Shown in pieces: positions 44,350 to 53,529 of a stretch of 64,000 nucleotides of DNA. The DNA is from JAAXGX01 sp965203565 (GTDB lineage Bacteria; Acidobacteriota; Vicinamibacteria; Vicinamibacterales; UBA8438), in NCBI GenBank assembly GCA_965203565.1, contig OZ241896.1, positions 2,046,001-2,110,000 on the forward strand, in the 5' to 3' direction. The notes beneath the pieces are model-generated. The model saw only the letters and a program-made list of their open reading frames with translations. It had not been told where the DNA came from and made no database searches. The first letter of the stretch is position 1, and the number at the start of each line of letters is the position of its first letter. The position numbers were made by a program, and so were the translations under genes.

Positions 44350-44994
44350 ATGGCAGACGAGCTGAAACCCCAACCGAAACCCGAGGCGAAGCCGGCGGCG
44401 CCCGCGGCGGCGGCTCCGGCTTCGGCGCCGAGAACGACGAGCGCCGCCGCCGTGAAGCCGCCGACCCGGCCGGCGCGGCCCGCGGACGACACCTCGCCGC
44501 TGATGTCGCGCCGCGGCTGGCTCGGCCTGTCGTGGGGCGCGTTCACCGCCGCCACGGCCGGTTGCCTGGCCGCGACGGGCCGGTTCATGTTTCCGAACGT
44601 GCTCAACGAGCCGCCGCAGCAGTTCACCATCGGGTTCCCGGACGAATACGCCGACGGGGTGGACGAGCGGTGGAAGGACCGGTTCGGCGTCTGGATCGTC
44701 CGCACGCCGTTCGACGTCGTCCACGAGGCGTCCGGTTTCTACGCGCTCTTCTCGACCTGCACCCACCTGGGGTGCACCCCGAACTGGCTGGCGGCGGAGA
44801 ACAAGTTCAAGTGCCCGTGCCACGGCAGCGGGTTCCGCCCGACCGGCGTCAACTTCGAGGGACCGGCGCCGCGGCCGCTCGAGCGCGCCCGCATCGTGCT
44901 GGCGGAGGACGGGCAGATCCTGATCGACAAGAGCCGGAAGTTTCAGAGCGAGCTCGGGCAGTGGACGGATCCCGAGTCGTTTCTCGAGGCATAG
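44350..44994 (+). CDS. Rieske iron-sulfur protein of a bc/b6f-type complex
   Basis: The 214-residue protein has a long Pro/Ala/Lys-rich N-terminus (about 1-55), a twin-arginine-like SRRGWLGLSWGAF and one membrane helix. The Rieske domain carries CTHLGC and CPCHGSGF, the His and Cys ligands of the 2Fe-2S cluster. It takes electrons from quinol and passes them to the cytochrome subunit. ATG 44350 is used; an in-frame ATG at 44329 would add 7 residues. Confidence 0.93.
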   Translation: MADELKPQPKPEAKPAAPAAAAPASAPRTTSAAAVKPPTRPARPADDTSPLMSRRGWLGLSWGAFTAATAGCLAATGRFMFPNVLNEPPQQFTIGFPDEYADGVDERWKDRFGVWIVRTPFDVVHEASGFYALFSTCTHLGCTPNWLAAENKFKCPCHGSGFRPTGVNFEGPAPRPLERARIVLAEDGQILIDKSRKFQSELGQWTDPESFLEA

Positions 44995-45002
44995 ACGACG
45001 AC

Positions 45003-45818
45003 ATGGCCCGAACCGAGACTGTCAAGCCGAAGGAAGGAGCGCTCGTCCGCGCCTGGAACTGGTTGACGACGACGCAGGTCTGGACGTCCATCTTCCGGCA
45101 CAACGCCCCGATCAACGACCGCAACCGGGTGCTGGTGATGCTGTCGAACGTCTTCCTGCACCTGCACCCGGTCCGCCTGAAGAAGCACGGCGTCCGGCTG
45201 CGCTACACCTGGTGCATGGGCGGGTTGAGCTTCTTCCTGTTCCTGGTGCTGACCTTCACCGGCCTGCTGCTGATGTTCTACTACCGGCCGACGCTGGAGT
45301 ACGCCTACTCGGACATCGTCGGCCTGCGCGAGCACGTGCCGCTCGGCATCATGCGCGAGATGCACCGCTGGGGCGCGCACGCGATGGTCATCACCGTCTG
45401 GCTCCACATGTTCCGCGTGTTCATGACCGGCTCGTACAAGCCGCCCCGCGAGTTCAACTGGAACGTCGGCGTCATCATGCTCGTGCTGACGCTCCTGCTG
45501 TCGTTCACGGGGTACCTGCTGCCGTGGGACCAACTGGCGATCTGGGCCATCACGGTCGGCGCCAACATGGCGCGCGCCACCCCGTTCCTCGGGCACGAGG
45601 GACCGGGGGCGGCGCTGCTCGCGCTCGGAGACGTTCAGCTGATCCACGCGGCCGACGACGCCCGGTTCGCCCTGCTCGGCGGCACGTTCGTCGGCGAAGG
45701 CGCGCTCCTGCGCTTCTACGTGCTCCACTGCGTGGGGTTGCCGCTCGTCATCGGGTTCCTCATGGCCGTGCACTTCTGGAGGGTCCGGAAGGACGGCGGC
45801 ATTTCCGGGCCGCTCTAG
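45003..45818 (+). CDS. Cytochrome b6-like N-terminal cytochrome b subunit
   Basis: The 271-residue protein has four main membrane helices and the four haem-b His ligands. The first pair, in MHRWGAHAMVITVWLHMFRV, is spaced by 14. The second, in LHCVGLPLVIGFLMAVHF, is spaced by 15. This 14/15 spacing and the C-terminal GGISGPL are typical of split b6-type proteins, not one-piece bc1 cytochrome b. A 60-residue N-terminal extension precedes the core. The start ATG at 45003 lies 8 bases after the Rieske stop. Confidence 0.93.
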   Translation: MARTETVKPKEGALVRAWNWLTTTQVWTSIFRHNAPINDRNRVLVMLSNVFLHLHPVRLKKHGVRLRYTWCMGGLSFFLFLVLTFTGLLLMFYYRPTLEYAYSDIVGLREHVPLGIMREMHRWGAHAMVITVWLHMFRVFMTGSYKPPREFNWNVGVIMLVLTLLLSFTGYLLPWDQLAIWAITVGANMARATPFLGHEGPGAALLALGDVQLIHAADDARFALLGGTFVGEGALLRFYVLHCVGLPLVIGFLMAVHFWRVRKDGGISGPL

Positions 45819-45847
45819 CCGGAAGCGCGCCGGCGACAGGGAACGTC

Positions 45848-46921
45848 ATGGACGCGATCAAGGGATTCATCAATCTGTTCGCAGACCCCCGGCTGTTCTT
45901 CGTGCTGTCGGTGGCCGCGCTGGGCCTCATCGTCTGGCGGCGGGAGGTCTTCTCGAAGAACGCCGTCGGTTACGGCCTGCTCGGTTTTCTGGCGCTGTTC
46001 TTCGTTTTCGGGCTGTTCGACGACAATTTCCGCCTGATCGTCGTCAAGCCGGACAACGTCCCGATCGTGGTGCTGATCTTCCTCGTGGTGTTCTTCACGT
46101 GGTACTCGATCCGCGAGGGGGTGCGGAACGACCGGCTGATCGCGGGCGGAGGCGACCCGGTGGAGAAGCAGGAGTCGGATCGGGTCTGGGTCTGGCCCGA
46201 TCTCGTCTACACGGAGCTGATCTCCCTGATCCTGTGCACGGCGGTGCTGGTCGTCTGGTCGGTGGGCATCGAGGCGCCGCTCGAGCAGCCGGCCAACCCG
46301 GCGAACACCCCGAACCCGTCGAAGGCGCCCTGGTACTTCCTGGGGCTCCAGGAGATGCTGGTCTACTTCGACCCGTGGCTGGCCGGCGTCGTCCTGCCGA
46401 GCCTGATCATCGTCGGCCTGATGGCCATTCCGTACGTGGACCGGAACCCGAAGGGGAACGGGTACTACACGTTCCGCGAGCGGCGCGCCGAGATCACGAT
46501 CTTCCTGTTCGGCTTCGTCGTGCTCTGGTCGTCGCTGATCGTGCTGGGCACGTTCCTCCGGGGACCGAACTGGAATTTCTTCGGGCCGTTCGAATACTGG
46601 GACGTCCACAAGCTCGAGCCGTTGACGAACGTTCAGCTTTCCGACTTCATCTGGGTCCGGTTGCTGGGGCGGCCGCTGCCGGACAACTGGTTCGTCCGCG
46701 AGGTGTTCGGGATCGCCCTGACGCTGGCCTACGTGGCCGCCCTGCCGCCGCTGATGGCGAGGACGTTCCGGGGATATTACGAAAAGCTGGGAGCGCCGCG
46801 GTTCTACGTGACCGCGATGCTGCTGCTGATGATGTTGTCCCTGCCGGTCAAGATGCTGACGCGGTGGGTGTTCAACCTGAAGTACGTCGTGTCGATTCCC
46901 GAGTTCTTCTTCAACATATAG
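45848..46921 (+). CDS. Cytochrome b C-terminal subunit (subunit IV-like, extended)
   Basis: The 357-residue protein holds the C-terminal cytochrome b half. Two extra N-terminal helices (about 17-60) precede it, and the Qo-site motif appears as KAPWYFLGLQEML near residue 160 in place of PEWY. Further helices run to the end. It is much longer than chloroplast subunit IV (160 residues). With the preceding gene it makes a complete cytochrome b for quinol oxidation. Confidence 0.88.
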   Translation: MDAIKGFINLFADPRLFFVLSVAALGLIVWRREVFSKNAVGYGLLGFLALFFVFGLFDDNFRLIVVKPDNVPIVVLIFLVVFFTWYSIREGVRNDRLIAGGGDPVEKQESDRVWVWPDLVYTELISLILCTAVLVVWSVGIEAPLEQPANPANTPNPSKAPWYFLGLQEMLVYFDPWLAGVVLPSLIIVGLMAIPYVDRNPKGNGYYTFRERRAEITIFLFGFVVLWSSLIVLGTFLRGPNWNFFGPFEYWDVHKLEPLTNVQLSDFIWVRLLGRPLPDNWFVREVFGIALTLAYVAALPPLMARTFRGYYEKLGAPRFYVTAMLLLMMLSLPVKMLTRWVFNLKYVVSIPEFFFNI

Positions 46922-46987
46922 GGATCGGCGGCGCACAGGTTCCCGCGGCTCCGGGATGGTGAGCCAGACGAGGCGAGCGCAGGACAG

Positions 46988-49813
46988 ATGGTTGACAAGA
47001 GGTCGGTCGGGCACGCGTACAACGTCGATTTTCTGAACGTGGTCTTCGCCGCGTCGAGCATCTTTCTGTTCGTCACGACGATCCTGATGATCTGGGACGA
47101 CTACGACCGCGAGTGGAAGGATTACCAGCGGCGTTTCGTCCAGCTCGAGCGCGAGGTGACCGAAGCGAGCCTGGCGGCGGCGCAGGCGCAGGTGGATCAG
47201 ACGCGGGTGGCCGAGCTCCGGTCCCAGCTGGCGCAGGCGGAGCAGGAAGCCGCCGCGAGCCAGGAGCAGATCCGCGCACTCGAAGCGCGGCTTTCCGGCG
47301 TCGAGGCCGAGCTCTTTCTGGCGAATCAGGAGCACCAGACGACCAAGGCGGTGTACGACGCCGAACGTTACGAGTTCGAGGAGAGGCAGGAAGCCGATCC
47401 GGATCTGCCGGCGGAGGCGCGCGTCGAGATAGACGAAATGTTCCGGCGCTGGCTCGACCTCGGGCTGGAGGTGGAGCGGCTCACGGCGCGCCGCGACGGC
47501 ATCCGCGAGGAGATCGCCCGTTTCACGAGCCGGTCGGTGGAGCTCGACACGGAGTTGCGGGCGCTGACGGCGGAGACCGATCGCCTCGGCTCGCGCGTCG
47601 CCGATCTGCAGCCCAGTCTGGTCGAAGATCTGATCCTCAACGCGCCGCTGCTCGACTTCATGGCGCCGACCATCACGGTGCGGCAGGTCATCACGCCGCA
47701 GATCGTCGAGGACGTGAACTTCACGCGCGTCGCGAAGATGGATCGCTGCACGACCTGCCATCTCGCGATCGACCGCGAGGGGTACGAGGACTACCCGCAG
47801 CCGTTCCGCACCCACTCGAACCTCGACGCCTACGTCGGCAGCGCTTCGCCGCATCCGGTGGGGCGGTTCGGATGCACCGTCTGCCACGAGGGGATGGGGC
47901 AGTCGCTGACGTTCCGGCATGCCTCGCACACGCCGATCGACGTGGATCAGACGCTCCGGTGGGAGCATGACTTCGATTGGGAGGAGCCCCATCTGTGGGA
48001 CTACCCGATGCTGCCGACGCCGATGACCGAGGCGTCGTGCGCCAAGTGCCACCGCGAGACCGTCTTCGTTCCCGAAGGTCCGAAGCTGAGCGAGGCGTAC
48101 GGCCTGTACGAGCGGGCGGGATGTCATGCGTGCCACAAGACGCGCGGTTTCGAGGACCTGCGCAAGCCGGGTCCCGACCTGACGAAGATCGCGTCCAAGC
48201 TCGAGCCGGAATGGGTCGAACGCTGGATCCGCGAGCCGCGGGCGATCAAGGCCAGCACCTGGATGCCGCGCATCTGGTACAACAGCAACACGAGCGGGCC
48301 GGACGACGCGGTGCGGAACGAGGCCGAGATCGCCGCCGTGACGGCGTACCTGTTCGCGAATTCGGAGGAGCACGAGTTCGCCGTCGCGTCGCCGCGCCGG
48401 GGCGATGCGGCGCGGGGGCGGGAGCTGGTCGAATCGGTCGGATGCCTCGCCTGCCACGTCACGGGCGACGAGGGACGGCTGGAAGCCGGCCCGCGCCGGA
48501 CGTTCGGGCAGCCGCTGCAGAACATCGGCAACAAGACCTCGTTCGAATGGCTCTTCGACTGGGTGCGCGACCCGCGGCACTTCAGCGCCGGGACGTACAT
48601 GCCGGACCTGCGCCTCACGGACGGCGAGGTCGCCGACGTGGCCGCCTACCTGGAGACGCTGGTCGGCGCGGACGGCGACGGTCCGCGGGCGACGTACACC
48701 GACGACGACGTCACCGAAATCCTGACCGACTACCTGCGGGCGATCGTGCCGACCGACGAGGCGAACGCGACGGTCGCGGCGATGTCGGCCGATGAGCGGC
48801 GACTGGAGCTCGGGCGGCGGGCGATCGGCCGGTACGGCTGCTACAGTTGCCACGCGATCAAGGGGTTCGAGGAGACGCAGGCGATCGGGATCGAACTGTC
48901 GGAAGAGGGCAGCAAGCTGCTGCCTCGCCTTGACTTCGCCTTCGTGCACGAGATCCCGCACACCAAGGTCGACTGGTTCAAGCAGAAGCTGCGGGACCCG
49001 CGCAGCTTCGACCGGAGCCGCGTCCTCCAGCCGCTCGAGAAGCTCAGGATGCCCGATTTCGGGTTCAGCGAGGAGGAGGTGGCGCTGCTGGCGACGGCGA
49101 TCATGAGCTTCCAGAGCGACGTGCAGCCGCTGGCGTCGCAGGCGCCGCGCTCCGCACGGAACGATGCGCTCCGGGAGGGACGCAACCTGGTGCGGCGGCG
49201 CAACTGCGTCGCCTGCCACGAGATCGAGGCGGACGGGGGCGACTATCGCGCGCTGGTGGAAGACCCGGCGCTGGCGCCGCCGCTGCTGACGCCCGAAGGC
49301 GCGAAAGTCAAGCCGGAGTGGCTCTACGCCTTCTTCCGCGGCCCGATCACCATCCGGCCGTGGCTGGACGTGCGCATGCCCACGTTCGATCTCGACGATG
49401 CGCACTGGAACCGGGCCATCGACTATTTCGCCGCCGTTTCGGACACGACAGGACCGTTCCGCACCCACGACGCCGCGCCGGCGCCCGGCGTGACGCGGAC
49501 GGGCGAGGAGCTGTTCGATCTGCTGCGCTGCCAGCAGTGCCACGTGCTGGACACGATTCCGGAAGACCAGCCTGCGGACAATCTGGCGCCCGACTTGCGG
49601 ATGGCGCAGGAACGCCTTCAGCCGGACTGGATCCTCGACTGGCTGGTCGCCCCGCTCGAGATCCAGCCCGGGACCCGCATGCCGATGTTCTGGACCGAAT
49701 ATCCCGATTCGCTCTACCCGCAACTGGAAGGCGATGCGGTCCGGCAGATCGAAGCGGTGCGCGACTATCTGCTGACGTTCCGCGGCGGACCGAGTCCCAT
49801 GCGCGCGAACTGA
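46988..49813 (+). CDS. Membrane-anchored coiled-coil octahaem cytochrome c subunit
   Basis: The 941-residue protein has an N-terminal transmembrane anchor (about 15-37), then a coiled coil of about 180 residues (40-220) rich in Glu, Ala and Gln. Eight c-haem motifs follow: CTTCH 254, CTVCH 296, CAKCH 351, CHACH 379, CLACH 486, CYSCH 618, CVACH 740 and CQQCH 848. Several have downstream MPDL/MPDF/MPTF/MPMF methionines, as in class I cytochromes. Placed directly after Rieske and cytochrome b, it likely replaces cytochrome c1/f as electron exit. ATG 46988 begins the anchor. Confidence 0.88.
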   Translation: MVDKRSVGHAYNVDFLNVVFAASSIFLFVTTILMIWDDYDREWKDYQRRFVQLEREVTEASLAAAQAQVDQTRVAELRSQLAQAEQEAAASQEQIRALEARLSGVEAELFLANQEHQTTKAVYDAERYEFEERQEADPDLPAEARVEIDEMFRRWLDLGLEVERLTARRDGIREEIARFTSRSVELDTELRALTAETDRLGSRVADLQPSLVEDLILNAPLLDFMAPTITVRQVITPQIVEDVNFTRVAKMDRCTTCHLAIDREGYEDYPQPFRTHSNLDAYVGSASPHPVGRFGCTVCHEGMGQSLTFRHASHTPIDVDQTLRWEHDFDWEEPHLWDYPMLPTPMTEASCAKCHRETVFVPEGPKLSEAYGLYERAGCHACHKTRGFEDLRKPGPDLTKIASKLEPEWVERWIREPRAIKASTWMPRIWYNSNTSGPDDAVRNEAEIAAVTAYLFANSEEHEFAVASPRRGDAARGRELVESVGCLACHVTGDEGRLEAGPRRTFGQPLQNIGNKTSFEWLFDWVRDPRHFSAGTYMPDLRLTDGEVADVAAYLETLVGADGDGPRATYTDDDVTEILTDYLRAIVPTDEANATVAAMSADERRLELGRRAIGRYGCYSCHAIKGFEETQAIGIELSEEGSKLLPRLDFAFVHEIPHTKVDWFKQKLRDPRSFDRSRVLQPLEKLRMPDFGFSEEEVALLATAIMSFQSDVQPLASQAPRSARNDALREGRNLVRRRNCVACHEIEADGGDYRALVEDPALAPPLLTPEGAKVKPEWLYAFFRGPITIRPWLDVRMPTFDLDDAHWNRAIDYFAAVSDTTGPFRTHDAAPAPGVTRTGEELFDLLRCQQCHVLDTIPEDQPADNLAPDLRMAQERLQPDWILDWLVAPLEIQPGTRMPMFWTEYPDSLYPQLEGDAVRQIEAVRDYLLTFRGGPSPMRAN

Positions 49814-49826
49814 CCGCGGGCTGGTC

Positions 49827-51515
49827 ATGCTCGGCGGCGCAGCCGATCGTCTGGCGGCGGCGTGGGAATCGGAAGATCGCGTCGCCCGGTTGTGGGCGGG
49901 CGACGCCTCCGTCTGGAGCGGCGCCGACGAGGCCGACTGGCTCGGCTGGCTCCGGATCGTTCCCGAGCAGTTGGCGCGGATCGAATCGCTGCAGGCCTTG
50001 CAGCGGGAGATCGCCGGGCGGGGGTTCACGCACGCGCTGCTGATGGGGATGGGGGGATCGAGCCTCTGCCCCGAGGCGTTGCGGTCGAGCTTCGGGCGCG
50101 TCGCCGGCGCGCCCGATCTCCTGGTGCTCGACTCGACCGATCCGGCGCAGGTGCGGGCGGTCGACGAGCGGCTCGACTACCGGCGCACCCTCTTCATCGC
50201 ATCGAGCAAGTCGGGCGCGACGCTCGAAACGGATCTCTTCCTGCGGCACTTCGCCGAGCGCGCGCGGCAGGAGCTCGGCGGTCACGACGGCGGCCGGTTC
50301 ATGGCGATCACCGATCCCGGCTCGCCGCTCGACTCGGCGGCGGCGGCGGACCGGTTCCGGTTCGTGCGCCACGGCGCCCCGGACGTCGGCGGACGATTCT
50401 CCGCGCTCTCCGATTTCGGACTGGCGCCGGCCGCCGTCATGCGGCTCGACGTCGCGCGCCTGCTCGGCCGGGCCGAGGCGATGCGCTCGGCCTGCCTGCC
50501 CTCGATTCCGGTCCGGGAGAATCCCGGCGTCATGCTGGGGCTCACGCTCGCAGCGGCGGCGCGCACCGGACGGGACAAGGTGACGTTCGTGATCTCGCCC
50601 CAGTACCGCGGCTTCGGCGCCTGGCTGGAGCAGCTTCTGGCGGAGTCGACCGGGAAGGACGGCGTGGGACTCGTTCCGGTGGACGGGGAGGACGCGGGCG
50701 CGCCGGAGCTTTACGGCGACGATCGGATCTTCGTCTACCTGCGGGATCGGCCGTCGCCCTGCCCCGGGCAGGACGCGGCGGTGGCGACGCTGGAGCGCGC
50801 CGGTCATCCCGTCGTCCGTCTCGACGTGAAGGATCCGTACGACCTGGGCGCCGAGTTCTTTCGGTGGGAGTTCGCCACCGCCGTCGCGGGCTCGGTGCTG
50901 GGGATCAACCCGTTCGACCAGCCGGACGTCGAGGCGAGCAAGGTGGAGACGCGGCGGCTGACCGCGGCGTACGAGACCGGGGGCGCGTTGCCTGCGGACG
51001 ATCCGCTCGCGCGCGACGGCCACTGGGCGCTCCATGCGGACCGCGCGAACGCGGCGGCGCTCCGAAGCGGCGGCTGGAACGATTCGGTCGAGTCGCTGCT
51101 CGCGGCGCATTGGGGCCGTGCCGCCGCCGGCGACTATCTGGCGCTCCTGGCGTACGTCGAAACGTCGGACGCCCATGCGGAGGCGCTCCAGCGCGTCCGG
51201 CACGCGCTCCGCGCCGCGACCCGCGCTGCGACCTGCGTCGGGTTCGGGCCGCGGCTGCTCCACTCGACCGGCCAGCTCCACAAGGGCGGGCCGAACCGGG
51301 GCGTCTTCCTTCAGATCACCTGCGACGACGAGCAGGACGTGTCGGCGCCGGGCCGGCGGTACGGTTTCGGGGCAGTCAAGGCGGCGCAGGCGCAGGGCGA
51401 CTACCAGGCGCTGGCGGACCGGGGGCGACGGGCGGTGCGGCTGCACGTGACGGGAGACCCGCAGGAAGGACTGCGCCGGCTGGCCGATCTGGCCGGCCGG
51501 CTCGGCCGGCGCTGA
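49827..51515 (+). CDS. pgi: Glucose-6-phosphate isomerase (type found in Tal-Pgi fusions)
   Basis: The 562-residue protein matches the isomerase half of transaldolase-Pgi fusions. Signatures are VWSGADEADWLGWL, LLMGMGGSSLCPEAL, IASSKSGATLET in the sugar-phosphate site, GINPFDQPDVEASK and LLHSTGQLHKGGPNRG with a His near the active site. The transaldolase domain is absent: the ORF begins directly with the isomerase region, 13 bases after the cytochrome gene. ATG 49827 has no clear Shine-Dalgarno sequence. Confidence 0.9.
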   Translation: MLGGAADRLAAAWESEDRVARLWAGDASVWSGADEADWLGWLRIVPEQLARIESLQALQREIAGRGFTHALLMGMGGSSLCPEALRSSFGRVAGAPDLLVLDSTDPAQVRAVDERLDYRRTLFIASSKSGATLETDLFLRHFAERARQELGGHDGGRFMAITDPGSPLDSAAAADRFRFVRHGAPDVGGRFSALSDFGLAPAAVMRLDVARLLGRAEAMRSACLPSIPVRENPGVMLGLTLAAAARTGRDKVTFVISPQYRGFGAWLEQLLAESTGKDGVGLVPVDGEDAGAPELYGDDRIFVYLRDRPSPCPGQDAAVATLERAGHPVVRLDVKDPYDLGAEFFRWEFATAVAGSVLGINPFDQPDVEASKVETRRLTAAYETGGALPADDPLARDGHWALHADRANAAALRSGGWNDSVESLLAAHWGRAAAGDYLALLAYVETSDAHAEALQRVRHALRAATRAATCVGFGPRLLHSTGQLHKGGPNRGVFLQITCDDEQDVSAPGRRYGFGAVKAAQAQGDYQALADRGRRAVRLHVTGDPQEGLRRLADLAGRLGRR

Positions 51516-51526
51516 CGCCGGCCGCT

Positions 51527-52321
51527 TCAGGCTCCCCGCCACCGGGGCGCGCGCTTGGCGAGAAACGCGTCGACGCCCTCCCGGAAATCGGCGCTCGAGT
51601 AGCAGGCGGCGATCAGGTCGTCGCCGTCCGCGGCGGCGAGGCGGCGCCGCGCCAGCACGCGGCGGGTCATTTCCTTCGCCGCCCGGACGGTCAGCGGGGC
51701 GTTCGCGGCGATTGCGGCGGCGATCTCCCGCACCGCGTCGTCGAGCCGTTCGGCCGGCGCCACCCGATTGACGAGTCCGGCGGCCAGCGCTTCGTCCGCG
51801 CTGAACAGGCGGCCGGTGTAGAGCATCTCCTTGAGCCGGGCGGGGCCGATCAGATCGAGCAGCCGCGCATGGTTGGCGGCGGAGAGGCAGTTGCCCAGGG
51901 TGCGCGCGATCGGCGCGCCGAACCGCGAGGCCGGCGTGCAGACGCGCAGGTCGCAGGCCGCCGCGACCGCGCAGCCGCCGCCGGTCGCGACGCCGTCGAT
52001 TTGGGCGATCGTCGGCGCGGCGACGCGCTCGATCCGGTCGAGGACGGCGTCGATCCGCCGTTCGTAGTCGATCCCGTCCTGCGCCGAACGGAAGGCGCGG
52101 AACTGCGCGATGTCGGTGCCGGCCGCGAACGCCTTGCCGCCGGCGCCGCGCAGCACGAGAACCCGGACGTCGGGCTGGTCGTCGACCCGGTCGCAGCAGT
52201 CCACCAGCGACTCGTACATCGCCCACGTCATGGCGTTGCGCGCGGCGGGGCGGTTGAACGTGACGAAGGCCAGAGGTCCGCGTCGTTCGTACAACACGTG
52301 GGAAGCCGGCACGGGTAACAT
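51527..52321 (-). CDS. Crotonase-fold protein (enoyl-CoA hydratase/isomerase family)
   Basis: The 264-residue protein has the crotonase CoA-site features FVTFNRPAARNAM, GKAFAAGTDIAQF and IDGVATGGGCAVAAACDLRV. The usual catalytic Glu pair of enoyl-CoA hydratase is not seen: the first Glu position (FG-PE) reads FGAPIART. It may be an isomerase, a decarboxylase or another crotonase reaction. ATG 52321 directly abuts AAGGAG; GTG 52312 has better spacing and may be the true start. It is divergent from the CoA-transferase at 52333. Confidence 0.82.
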   Translation of the reverse strand: MLPVPASHVLYERRGPLAFVTFNRPAARNAMTWAMYESLVDCCDRVDDQPDVRVLVLRGAGGKAFAAGTDIAQFRAFRSAQDGIDYERRIDAVLDRIERVAAPTIAQIDGVATGGGCAVAAACDLRVCTPASRFGAPIARTLGNCLSAANHARLLDLIGPARLKEMLYTGRLFSADEALAAGLVNRVAPAERLDDAVREIAAAIAANAPLTVRAAKEMTRRVLARRRLAAADGDDLIAACYSSADFREGVDAFLAKRAPRWRGA

Positions 52322-52332
52322 CTCCTTCACCG

Positions 52333-53517
52333 ATGCGACACGCACTGAGCGGTGTCCGGGTGCTCGACGTCACGCAGGTCATGGCGGGGCCGTACTGCGC
52401 GATGCTGCTGTGCGACCTGGGCGCCGACGTGATCAAGATCGAACCGCCGGGCGGCGACTCCACGCGGCGGATGGCGGGCGCGCGCGGCGCCGACAGCCCG
52501 GCCTTCAACGCGGTCAACCGCGGCAAGCGGGGGATCGTCGTCGACCTGAAGACCGGCCGGGGCCGGCGGATCGCCGCGCGGCTGGCGGCGGCGGCGGACG
52601 TCTTCGTCGAGAACTACCGGCCGGGGGTGATGAGGCGCTGCGGTCTGGGATACGACGACCTGCGCGCCATCAATCCCCGGCTCGTCTACGCATCGATCTC
52701 CGGTTACGGGCAGACCGGTCCGTCCGCCGCGCGCGGCGGCTTCGACCTGGTGGCGCAGGGCGTCTCGGGCGTCATGTCGGTGACCGGCGAGCCGGGGCGT
52801 CCGCCGGTCAAGGCCGGCGTTCCGCTGACCGATCTCGGCGCGGCCCTGTTCGCCCTGGCCGGCGTGCTGGCGGCGCTCCACAGCCGGGCCCTGACGGGCG
52901 AAGGGCAGCACGTCGACGCGTCGCTCGTCGAGGCCGGTCTGGCGATGTCGGTCTGGGAGGCGACCGAGCACCTGTCGGGCGGCGGCGTGCCCGAGCCGCT
53001 CGGATCGGCCCACCGGATGAGCGCGCCGTACCAGGCGATCGAGTGCGCGGACGGCTACGTCACCGTCGGCGCGGCCAACGACCGGCTGTTCGCGCGGCTT
53101 TGTGCGGCGCTCGGCCATCCGGAGTGGGCGCGCGACCCGGCGTTCGCGGACGACGCCTCGCGCGTGAAGAACCGCCTGGCGCTGGCGGAACGGATTCAGG
53201 AGGTCACCCGGACGGCGTCGCGTGAGCATTGGTTGGCGCGCTTCGAAGCGGACGGCATCCCGTGCGGGCCGATCAACACGTACGCCGATGCGCTGGCCGA
53301 CGAGCAGATCGTGGCGCGGGAGATGGTGGTCGAAACCGACCATCCGACGCTGGGTCGCCTGCGCACGCTCGGCGCGCCGGTCAAGCTGTCGCGGACGCCG
53401 CTGACCACCGGCCGTCCGGCGCCCGTCCTGGGACAGCACACGCGGGAAGTCCTGGGGGAAGTCGGCTATACCGACGAAGAAGTCTCGGATCTGCGGGCCG
53501 CGGGCGTCGTGGCGTAG
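52333..53517 (+). CDS. CaiB/BaiF family CoA-transferase (family III)
   Basis: The 394-residue protein shows VRVLDVTQVMAGPYCAMLLC, LGADVIKIEPPGGDS, NRGKRGIVVDLKTGRG and the catalytic Asp167 in PLTDLGAAL, matching the Asp that forms the acyl-anhydride intermediate in formyl-CoA transferase. Substrate is unknown. It starts 12 bases from the divergent crotonase gene and may share a pathway of acyl-CoA conversion with it. Confidence 0.92.
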   Translation: MRHALSGVRVLDVTQVMAGPYCAMLLCDLGADVIKIEPPGGDSTRRMAGARGADSPAFNAVNRGKRGIVVDLKTGRGRRIAARLAAAADVFVENYRPGVMRRCGLGYDDLRAINPRLVYASISGYGQTGPSAARGGFDLVAQGVSGVMSVTGEPGRPPVKAGVPLTDLGAALFALAGVLAALHSRALTGEGQHVDASLVEAGLAMSVWEATEHLSGGGVPEPLGSAHRMSAPYQAIECADGYVTVGAANDRLFARLCAALGHPEWARDPAFADDASRVKNRLALAERIQEVTRTASREHWLARFEADGIPCGPINTYADALADEQIVAREMVVETDHPTLGRLRTLGAPVKLSRTPLTTGRPAPVLGQHTREVLGEVGYTDEEVSDLRAAGVVA

Positions 53518-53529
53518 CAGCCCGCCGCG

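Noticed and set aside
45815..50029. A 1404-codon open frame on the minus strand
   Set aside because: It is the shadow of the cytochrome b and octahaem cytochrome genes and shows no family signature.
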